NCBI GenBank assembly: GCA_902826945.1
Contig: CADEGS010000001.1
Coordinates: 49,468-113,467, forward strand
Length of the DNA: 64,000 bases
From: an uncultured bacterium
Lineage (GTDB): Bacteria > Planctomycetota > UBA1135 > GCA-002686595
Direction: 5' to 3'
Positions 46,878 to 53,482 of the stretch are shown one piece after another. The notes below the pieces were generated by a model, which made no database searches, was not told where the DNA came from, and saw nothing but the letters and a program-made list of their open reading frames with translations. The stretch's first letter is position 1. Each line of letters begins with the position of its first letter. Made by a program: the position numbers and the translations under genes.

Positions 46878-47538
46878 GCCCTCGATGCGAAGCCCGCTCC
46901 TGACGCTCCTCCTGTGCCTGGCCGCCTGCAGCGAGCCCGCGCACACACCCGAGACGCGCTCCTCCACCCCCGCCACGGCCCTCCACGACGAGGGCGCCCA
47001 CGCCATGACCACGTCCCCCTCCGAGGAGAGCCTCGCGACCTTCGGCGCCGGCTGCTTCTGGTGCGTCGAGGCCGTGCTCGAGCAGCTCGACGGCGTGCTC
47101 GACGTGACCTCCGGCTACATGGGCGGCGAGGTGGACAGGCCCTCCTACAAGGAGGTCTGCAGCGGCACGACCGGCCACGCCGAGGTCGTCCAGGTGCGCT
47201 ACGACCCCGCGCGCGTCTCGTACGGGACGCTGCTCGAGTGGTTCTTCCAGCTGCACGACCCGACCACGCCGGACCGCCAGGGGGCCGACGTCGGGACGCA
47301 GTACCGCTCGGCGATCTTCTACCACTCGCCGGAGCAGCGCCAGGAGGCCGAGGCCGCCATCCGGAAGCTCGAGGCCGACCACGCCTTCGCCGCTCCGATC
47401 GTGACCGAGGTGAGCGCCGCCACGACCTTCTGGCCGGCGGAGGGCTACCACCAGGACTACTACCGCCTGAACAAGGAGCAGGGGTATTGCCGCGCCGTGA
47501 TCGCGCCCAAGCTCGGCAAGCTCGGGCTGGCGCGCTGA
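46876..47538 (+). CDS. msrA: Peptide methionine-S-sulfoxide reductase MsrA, lipoprotein form
   Basis: Up to 220 residues. The catalytic motif GCFWCVE is at about residue 59, with the MsrA core continuing through GYMGGEVDRPSYKEVCSGTTGHAEVV and GYHQDYY. It reduces methionine-S-sulfoxide in proteins. The N-terminus (SPLLTLLLCLAACSEP) is a lipoprotein signal with lipobox LAAC, so the enzyme is exported and anchored on the outer side of a membrane. The final Cys near the C-terminus (QGYCRA) is the usual resolving region. Start is either 46876 or 46885; a TACGAT hexamer over the first ATG favours 46885. It is not translationally linked to the NRPS operon. Confidence 0.9.
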   Translation: MPSMRSPLLTLLLCLAACSEPAHTPETRSSTPATALHDEGAHAMTTSPSEESLATFGAGCFWCVEAVLEQLDGVLDVTSGYMGGEVDRPSYKEVCSGTTGHAEVVQVRYDPARVSYGTLLEWFFQLHDPTTPDRQGADVGTQYRSAIFYHSPEQRQEAEAAIRKLEADHAFAAPIVTEVSAATTFWPAEGYHQDYYRLNKEQGYCRAVIAPKLGKLGLAR

Positions 47539-47551
47539 GGCGCGCGCGCGC

Positions 47552-49279
47552 TCACCCGCCGAGCAGGCTCGCGTAGCGCTCCGCCAGCGCGTCGTCGCCG
47601 CGCCGGCGCAGCGTCTCGAGCATCGCCGCGACGGTGCGCGCCAGGCCGGGGTCGGCCGCCAGCGCGCGGCGGAAGGCCGCGAGCGCCTCGTCGTGGCGGT
47701 CGGTCTCGAGCAGGCAGATCCCGAGCGTGAAGAGCGAGTAGCTCCAGGCCGGTCCCTCGTTCGCGACGCGCGCGAGCGGCGCGATCGCCTCCCGGTAGCG
47801 CTTGAGGCGCTTCAGCGCGTCGCCCAGCCGATCGAGCACGAAGTAGTCGTCCGGCGCGGCCTGCGCCAGGAGGGCGAGCTCCGCCGCCGCCTCCTCGAGC
47901 CGACCCTGGTTCGCGAGCTCCATCGCGCGCAGCGCGCGGCGGTGCTCGGCCATGCGCGAGGCGGGGCTCGGGCGGTCGCTCGGCGCCAGCGGGTCGGGCA
48001 GGCGCTGGAGCGCGCTGCCCACGCCCGCGTAGCCGAGCGCGCGCAGCGCGTCGGAGAGCTCGGCGTCGACGCCGGCGGCGCGCGCCTCGAGCGCCGGCCG
48101 GCGCGCGAGCGCGGCGATCGCCGCGCGGTAGCGCTCGAGCTCGCCCGCGCGCTCGGCGACCAGGTCGCGCGTCTCGCCCGGATCGGCGCGCGGGTCGAAC
48201 AGCTCGGGCCGCGAGCTGTGGACGTACTTGCCGCGCGCGTCGAGCCAGCCCGCGAGCTGGCTCCAGCCGTAGGCGATGAAGCCGGCGTAGGCCTCGAAGT
48301 AGACGCCGCGCTCCGCCGGCGGGCCCGCGCCGCACAGGCTCGTGCCGTCGGCGTCGGGGTCGCGCGGGAGCCCCATCGCCTCGAGCAGCGTCGGGAACAC
48401 GTCCACGACGCTGACGACGGACGCGTCGCGCTCGCCCGCGCGCGCGCCGTCCGGATGGCGCACGAGCAGCGGGACGCGCAGCGTGGACTCGTAGGCGAAG
48501 GCGCCGTGCGCGGGCTCGCCGTGCTCGCCCAGCGCCTCGCCGTGGTCGGCGACGACGACGACCCAGGTGCTGTCGAGCAGGTCCTCGTCGCGCAACGTCC
48601 GGAGGAGCGTCCCGAGCGCCTGGTCGGCGTGCGCGACCTCGCCCAGGTAGGGGTTGCCGCCGGCGCGGCGCACGAGCTCGGGCGGCGCCTGCAGCGGTCC
48701 GTGCGGGTCGAACAAGTGGACCCACAGGAAGAACGGACGCGCGCGGTCGCGCGCCCGCAGCCAGCGCTCGGCGAGCGCCACGACCTCGGGGCCGCTGCGC
48801 TCGGCGGGGTGCGTCGTGGCCTCCACGGCGGGCGCGTCGGGCGCGTCGTAGACGTCGAAGCCCTGCGCCAGGCCGAAGCGCCGCTCGAGCACGACCGCGG
48901 CCAGGAAGGCCGCCGTCCGGTAGCCCGCGCCGCGCGCGCGCTCGGCCAGCGTCGAAGCCTCCTCCGGCAGCGCCCATAGCCCGTTCTCGCGCACGCCGTG
49001 GCGCAGCGGATAGAGCCCCGTGAGCATCGACGCGTGCGCGGGCAGGGTCAGCGGCGTGACCGTGTGCGCGTAGGTGTAGAGCACGCTCTCGGCCGCCAGC
49101 GCGTCGAGGTTCGGCGTCACGCCGCGCGGGCCGCCGAACGCGCCCAGCGCGTCGGCGCGCGTCGTGTCGAGCGTGACCAGGAGCACCGAGCGCGGGCGCC
49201 CGTCGCCGCGTCCGCAGCCGCCCGCCGCCGCGACCAGGAGCAGCGCGAGCGCGGCCCTCGCGCGTGAAGGAAGCGTCAA
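47552..49279 (-). CDS. Sulfatase-like lipoprotein with C-terminal TPR repeats
   Basis: 575 residues. A TTG start at 49279 is supported by a TTGA overlap with the clpS stop, a GGAG upstream and a lipoprotein signal ending AAGGC directly after. The alkaline phosphatase-like domain (about 30-400) has the metal motif VTLDTTRADALGAFG and a second site VVVADHGEALGEHGEPAHG. The nucleophile region reads TPLTLPAHASMLTG instead of the formylglycine motif CxPxR, so a classical sulfatase mechanism is not expected. It may be a phosphoester hydrolase or transferase. About 170 C-terminal residues form TPR-like helices. Anchored outside the cytoplasmic membrane. Confidence 0.8.
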   Translation of the reverse strand: MTLPSRARAALALLLVAAAGGCGRGDGRPRSVLLVTLDTTRADALGAFGGPRGVTPNLDALAAESVLYTYAHTVTPLTLPAHASMLTGLYPLRHGVRENGLWALPEEASTLAERARGAGYRTAAFLAAVVLERRFGLAQGFDVYDAPDAPAVEATTHPAERSGPEVVALAERWLRARDRARPFFLWVHLFDPHGPLQAPPELVRRAGGNPYLGEVAHADQALGTLLRTLRDEDLLDSTWVVVVADHGEALGEHGEPAHGAFAYESTLRVPLLVRHPDGARAGERDASVVSVVDVFPTLLEAMGLPRDPDADGTSLCGAGPPAERGVYFEAYAGFIAYGWSQLAGWLDARGKYVHSSRPELFDPRADPGETRDLVAERAGELERYRAAIAALARRPALEARAAGVDAELSDALRALGYAGVGSALQRLPDPLAPSDRPSPASRMAEHRRALRAMELANQGRLEEAAAELALLAQAAPDDYFVLDRLGDALKRLKRYREAIAPLARVANEGPAWSYSLFTLGICLLETDRHDEALAAFRRALAADPGLARTVAAMLETLRRRGDDALAERYASLLGG

Positions 49280-49596
49280 GGAGCCGGCTCCACCACGGCC
49301 GTCATCGAGCCGCGGCTGCGCTCGAGGCGCGGATCGGCGCCGAAGGCGTGGATGCGCTCCTGCTTGAACTCCGCCACCTCGCGCTCGCCGCTCCAGACCA
49401 CCGCCCGACCGTTGCCGTCCACCTCGCGGGCCATGCGCCAGGCGGTCGACCACGAGTGCCCGAACACCGACCCCAACATCTCGACCACGTAGTCGTAGGT
49501 GTGGTCGTCGTCGTCGAGCAGCACCACGTTCCACAGCGGAGCGGGCGCGGTCTCGGCACGCGACTGCTCGATCGTGCGGGTGCGGGTCGCTCGCAT
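49276..49596 (-). CDS. clpS: ATP-dependent Clp protease adaptor ClpS
   Basis: 106 residues from the ATG at 49596 (an alternative ATG nine codons upstream exists). The ClpS core is clear: WNVVLLDDDDHTYDYVVEML, with HSWSTAWRMAREVDGNGRAVVWSG following. ClpS binds N-end-rule substrates and delivers them to ClpA/ClpC-ClpP. A minus-strand TATGCT at 49612-49617 lies between the two possible starts and favours the downstream one. The stop overlaps the TTG start of the sulfatase-like gene, an unusual operon partner; no clpA or clpC gene is near. Confidence 0.88.
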   Translation of the reverse strand: MRATRTRTIEQSRAETAPAPLWNVVLLDDDDHTYDYVVEMLGSVFGHSWSTAWRMAREVDGNGRAVVWSGEREVAEFKQERIHAFGADPRLERSRGSMTAVVEPAP

Positions 49597-49611
49597 GGTC
49601 GGCCGGGACCG

Positions 49612-49617
49612 AGCATA
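49612..49617 (-). promoter_or_regulatory. Candidate -10 (TATGCT) for clpS
   Basis: Minus-strand TATGCT 15 bases upstream of the ATG at 49596, giving a very short or no leader. Confidence 0.35.
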
Positions 49618-49745
49618 CCGCATCCCCGGCAGCCCCCGCGCGCGGGAAGATCGCCCGCACGCGGGAGTCGAAGCGGAAACGCGCGGCCCCCGTTTCCGTA
49701 GAAGGCTCGCGAGGCGAGAGGCCGGACCGACCGGGAAAGACAGGC

Positions 49746-49985
49746 ATGAACCGCATCCGCTCCCGGGCGCCCCTCCGCGCCCCCCGTCCCTTCCTGCGCC
49801 GGCGCACGGCCTGGTGGCAACGCCTGCTGGCGCGCGTCGGGCGGCTGCGCGGCGCCGCGCGCGGGCTCGTGCGCTTCGATCTCGAGGAGAGCGACGCGGT
49901 CCCCGAGCTGCCGCGCACCGCGGGAGCGCGGGGACTGCGTCGCTCCCGCGGCCGCATGGCCGCGGCCGGCGCGCCAGCGCCGTAG
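49746..49985 (+). CDS. Small basic protein, hypothetical
   Basis: 79 residues, strongly Arg-rich at the N-terminus (RIRSRAPLRAPRPFLRRR) with a WWQRLL segment and a short acidic stretch RFDLEESDAVPELP. No domain is recognised. Support for coding is the strongly G/C-biased third position throughout and the absence of any better gene in this gap; a weak purine stretch (GGGAAAGA) precedes the ATG. It lies between the clpS and DUF1573 transcription units and could be spurious. Confidence 0.4.
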   Translation: MNRIRSRAPLRAPRPFLRRRTAWWQRLLARVGRLRGAARGLVRFDLEESDAVPELPRTAGARGLRRSRGRMAAAGAPAP

Positions 49986-50021
49986 CGCCGCGGGCCTCCT
50001 TCGCGCGCAGCGCGCAGCCAT

Positions 50022-50037
50022 CGTCGCGCCGGCGACG
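50022..50037. repeat. Short palindrome similar to the hairpin at 46695
   Basis: CGTCGC-GCCG-GCGACG, followed by GAAGCACG. The 46695 hairpin reads CGTCGCGCGGCGACGG followed by CAGCACG, so the two share about 23 of 25 positions. Confidence 0.35.
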
Positions 50038-50133
50038 GAAGCACGCGCCCCGCACGAGCGACTCGCCCGACGCCCGAGGCGCGGAAGCCCGGTGATCCCC
50101 GCGCCTCGAGCGGCGCGGCCCGACCCCTTGCCG

Positions 50134-51354
50134 TCAGGGCATGCTGCCCTGGAACGCGATCGTCAGGCTGTCCTGCAGCCGGTGCTCGAGCTCGATCACG
50201 ATCCGCCCGGAGAACGGTCCGGGGCGCGGGAGCGGACGCATCTCGAAAGTGAGCCCGAGCTCGCTCGAGCTCTCGCGCGGCGTGAGCGTCACGCTGCACT
50301 GCTCGCCGAAGGCGAAGGGCTTGTCCTCGCGCGCCTCGAGCAGCGTGGCGTGGGCCTTCGAGAAGTCGATGTCGGGGTCGTCGGAGTGCAGCACGAGCTG
50401 CTTGGCCATCGGCTCCACGGGATCCAGGCGCGCCATGTTGATCTGCTCCGGCCAGGAGCGCACGACGGGCCGCACCTGCGCCAGCAGCAGGAACTCGAGC
50501 CGTTGCATGGCGGGCGATCCGTCCGGCTCGGGCGCGGCCTCGAGGTTCGGCACGTCGGCGTGGAAGATCAGCTTCGGACGCAGCGACTGCCCCGCCGAGC
50601 CCGGCTGCAGGCGCATCACGGCGCGCCAGCGGGTGCTGCGGCCGTCGTCCCCCAGCTCGTCGGGGACGAGCTCGACGTCGAGCATGTCGCCCTGGATCTT
50701 GCGCCACAGGGTCGGACGGAAGCTCTCGCCGTTGCGCGCGGTGAGCACGACCTCCGCCGTCGCGCCGACGAACGGATCGACGTCCTCCAGCGTCACGCCC
50801 TCGGGCTCGGCGACGAGGAACGGCTCGATCGCGGCGTGCATCGTGAACATGTCGATGCCGTTGTCGCCGAAGATCACCGTCACCTTCTGCTCCTGGTCGC
50901 CCGTGCGGCCGAGCGTGTTCAGCGTCGCGGCCAGCCGCAGCCGCGTCCCGACCGGGTAGGCCTTGCCGTGCTCGACCGGCGCCGTCCCGCCCTCTTCGTC
51001 CACGACGAGCAGGTCCGCGGCCGTGCAGCCGCAGCTGTACTTGACCTCGCGCACGACCAGCGGCTGGTCCCCGGCCGCCACGCACTCGAACGCCGTGCGG
51101 TGCAGGGCCTGGGGGTAGACGGTCCCGAAGTCGTGCTCGAAGGAGTCCGCCTCGAGCCACATGTGGCGCGTGAACGCCTCCGCGGCGTCCGGCGCGGCCT
51201 GCGCGGCCGGCGTCGCCGCCGAGGCGGAGGGGGACGCGCCCGCGTCCGCCCCCTCGTCGGGCGCGCCGCGGTCGCAGGCGCACAGGAGCAGGAGGGAGAG
51301 CGAGCACGCGCGCAGCGCGCGCGGAGGCGAGGACGGACGGGCGGGACGGAGCAT
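50134..51354 (-). CDS. DUF1573-domain lipoprotein
   Basis: 406 residues. A lipoprotein signal ends in LLLLCACDRG. A DUF1573-type immunoglobulin-like domain follows (about 70-150): HDFGTVYPQALHRTAF...PLVVREVKYSCGCT, with the characteristic SCGCT. The remaining 250 residues are beta-rich repeats that look like further divergent copies of the same fold (for example VDPFVGATAEVVLTARN, then LDPVEPMAKQLVLHSDDPDI). DUF1573 proteins are exported and abundant in Planctomycetota and Bacteroidota; a structural or metal/redox-linked periplasmic role is guessed. Divergent from the FG-GAP-like gene across a 260-base gap. Confidence 0.8.
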   Translation of the reverse strand: MLRPARPSSPPRALRACSLSLLLLCACDRGAPDEGADAGASPSASAATPAAQAAPDAAEAFTRHMWLEADSFEHDFGTVYPQALHRTAFECVAAGDQPLVVREVKYSCGCTAADLLVVDEEGGTAPVEHGKAYPVGTRLRLAATLNTLGRTGDQEQKVTVIFGDNGIDMFTMHAAIEPFLVAEPEGVTLEDVDPFVGATAEVVLTARNGESFRPTLWRKIQGDMLDVELVPDELGDDGRSTRWRAVMRLQPGSAGQSLRPKLIFHADVPNLEAAPEPDGSPAMQRLEFLLLAQVRPVVRSWPEQINMARLDPVEPMAKQLVLHSDDPDIDFSKAHATLLEAREDKPFAFGEQCSVTLTPRESSSELGLTFEMRPLPRPGPFSGRIVIELEHRLQDSLTIAFQGSMP

Positions 51355-51570
51355 CGCGGCGATCGGAAGGGAAGCGGGGTCGGTCTGGTTTCGGCGCTCC
51401 CGGGGCCGGGACCCGAGCGCGAATCGCGTCTGCTCCGAGGCGCGCCCGGAGCCGGCCGAGGCGCGGCCCCATGATCGCACCCCGGGCGCGCGCCCCGGAG
51501 ACTTTTCCCATCGCCGGGCGCGGACGGCACTCGCGACGGCACCCCGCGCCCTCGCCGCGCGTTCGGCTGC

Positions 51571-51576
51571 TAGAGT
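51571..51576 (+). promoter_or_regulatory. Candidate extended -10 (TGC-TAGAGT)
   Basis: TAGAGT preceded by TGC, 38 bases upstream of the ATG at 51615, in the 260-base divergent gap between the DUF1573 and FG-GAP-like genes. I see nothing else in that gap. Confidence 0.4.
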
Positions 51577-51614
51577 GGCGGCGCAGGAACTTTTTCCCAC
51601 AGCAGGCTCCCGCG

Positions 51615-53354
51615 ATGCGCCACCTCACCCTCCCCTTCGCGCTCCTCGCCGCCCTCCCCCTCTCCGCCCAGCTCGGATTCGGAGGCCTGCACACCAGCGG
51701 TCGAGACGAGCTCGGCGAGGGCCACATCGGCGGCATCCCGGGCACGATGACGCGCAGCGCGTGGGGCGAGCTCACGGGCGACCTGCGGCCCGACGCCTGC
51801 GTGCTGGTGGGGAACCAGCCGGTGTTCCTGTTCAACGCGGGCCTGCACCACGCGCTGACCGACCTGCCCGCGACGGGCACGGAGATGACCTGCCTGCGCG
51901 GCGGAGCGCCGGACGGCCGCGACGGCCTGCTGCTCTCGAGCGTGCGGGGCCTCGAGCTCTGGTGGCTCTCCGAGGCGAGCCAGACCTTCGAGGTCGAGGC
52001 GCTCGGCGGCGTCGCGTGGAAGCACTGCCTGCGCCTGCGCAGCGACGACCTCCTGGGCGACGGCGGCCGCGGCGTCGTCGGTCTGCGCGCGGACGGGCAC
52101 GGCCTCTTGCTGCGCTCCGAGCCGCGCGACCCGGCCACCGAGGTCGTCCTCTCGACCCAGGACCTCGTGCACGATTTCGCGCTGCTGCAGTGGGACGGCG
52201 AGCCCGGCCTCGAGATCGCCATGCACACGGCGGCCGGCTTCCGCATCACCGACCTCGCGCTGGCGCCGCTCTTCGCCAGTCCCGCGGGCGGCGTCGACGA
52301 CCTCCTGGCGGTGATCCGGCGCCCCGGCCAGGCGACCGACCGCGTGGCGACGCTCCTCGCGCTCCCCGGTGCCCACTGGCTCTTCTGCGCGGACAAGGAG
52401 CACTCCGACCCCGGCGTCTGGATCGGGGCGATCGACCCGGTCGAGATGCTCGCGGCGGACTGGGACGCCGACGGCCAGCAGGACCTGCTCCTGAGCCAGC
52501 GCACGACGGCCCAGCTCGTCGTCTTCCACAACCGCGAGCTGGAGAAGGGCTACTCCTTCGACCTCGACCCCGACGACGTCACGCTGCTCGACCCGACGTC
52601 CGACGGCAGCGGCACGCTGCCCGCACCGTGGAACGACGGCGTGCCGAGCTTCGTGGACCTGGACGCGGACGGCGACGCGGACGTCCTGCACCCGCTCAAC
52701 GTCGACAAGAACGTGGTGCTCCTGCGCAGCGACGCGATCGACCAGATGGGCATGGTGCCGAGCGTGCAGGGCGGCTGCTTCCAGCACGACGAGGACACGG
52801 GGCACACGACGGTGACCCTCGACCTCGGCCCGCCGCGCGACCCGCTGCCGGTGCCGCCCGACGTGCTCGAGGTGGTCGTCTGGCGACAGCCCGAGCCCGG
52901 TCAGCCCACCGACCCGGTGCCGATCTCGTACGAGGTCGTCCCGCTCGAGCCCTGGCCGATGTCGCTCGTCCTCCAGCTCGACGAGCCGCTGTCCTCGGCC
53001 GCGCTCTCCCACGCCCAGCTGCGGCTGGGGAAGATCGGCGGCGGCCGCTGGGCCGGCCCGAGCGTCGATGTCGCGCTGTCGGGCACGGCGGGCCCGGTCG
53101 CCGAGCTGGCCGAGCTCTACGGGATCGACCCCGACCTCGTGCTGGCGCTCGCGACCACCGAGCCGGGCGTGCCCTGCGGCATCCCCGAGCTGGAGGGCAT
53201 GGTGATCACCGTCCCCCTGGGCGACTCGCCCGGCCACGGCAAGCCCACGCGCGGCGACGGCGGCTACGTGCCCTTCAGCGACGAGGGAGCCTCGAGCGTG
53301 CCGATGCCCGTCGTGCCGTGCTTCACCGACGGCTGGATCCCCTGGGGGATCTGA
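51615..53354 (+). CDS. Secreted FG-GAP/VCBS-like repeat protein
   Basis: 579 residues. A signal peptide (MRHLTLPFALLAALPLSAQ) is followed by beta-propeller-type repeats with Ca-binding D-x-D-x-D-G-like loops: AADWDADGQQDLLLSQ and VDLDADGDADVLHPLN are the best two, with weaker ones around LLGDGGRGVVGLRADGHG. Such integrin-alpha-like propellers are extracellular and bind other proteins or carbohydrate; no catalytic site is seen. The C-terminal 200 residues are beta-rich without an obvious sorting signal. It converges on the TPR-CHAT gene, separated by 128 bases. Confidence 0.7.
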   Translation: MRHLTLPFALLAALPLSAQLGFGGLHTSGRDELGEGHIGGIPGTMTRSAWGELTGDLRPDACVLVGNQPVFLFNAGLHHALTDLPATGTEMTCLRGGAPDGRDGLLLSSVRGLELWWLSEASQTFEVEALGGVAWKHCLRLRSDDLLGDGGRGVVGLRADGHGLLLRSEPRDPATEVVLSTQDLVHDFALLQWDGEPGLEIAMHTAAGFRITDLALAPLFASPAGGVDDLLAVIRRPGQATDRVATLLALPGAHWLFCADKEHSDPGVWIGAIDPVEMLAADWDADGQQDLLLSQRTTAQLVVFHNRELEKGYSFDLDPDDVTLLDPTSDGSGTLPAPWNDGVPSFVDLDADGDADVLHPLNVDKNVVLLRSDAIDQMGMVPSVQGGCFQHDEDTGHTTVTLDLGPPRDPLPVPPDVLEVVVWRQPEPGQPTDPVPISYEVVPLEPWPMSLVLQLDEPLSSAALSHAQLRLGKIGGGRWAGPSVDVALSGTAGPVAELAELYGIDPDLVLALATTEPGVPCGIPELEGMVITVPLGDSPGHGKPTRGDGGYVPFSDEGASSVPMPVVPCFTDGWIPWGI

Positions 53355-53379
53355 GCCGGAAGGAGTCCTGCGTCCGGCT
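53354..53379 (+). terminator. Hairpin between convergent genes
   Basis: AGCCGGA (53354-53360) pairs with TCCGGCT (53373-53379) across a 12-base loop, starting at the last base of the FG-GAP-like gene's stop codon. No strong T-tract follows. Confidence 0.35.
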
Positions 53380-53482
53380 TCGTCCCGGCAAGGCGCGCCG
53401 ACGACGCGCACTCGCAGCGCCGCTCGGAGGAGGTGCAACGCGGCGGACCCGGGCCGCGCCGGGGGAGGCGCGGGATTCCTCC

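Noticed and set aside
46876..47538. MsrA as a tailoring enzyme of the NRPS cluster
   Set aside because: It has its own candidate promoter, a lipoprotein signal and a 191-base gap from the NRPS stop; nothing links it to peptide synthesis.
47552..49279. Calling the clpS-linked hydrolase a true arylsulfatase
   Set aside because: The CxPxR formylglycine motif is replaced by TLPAH, so only sulfatase-like is justified.
47552..52531. A single 1659-codon minus-strand frame covering the sulfatase-like gene and beyond
   Set aside because: Only the last 575 codons are protein-like; the rest runs through clpS, the small ORF, the DUF1573 gene and the FG-GAP-like gene in wrong frames. A signal peptide and the TTGA overlap fix the real start.
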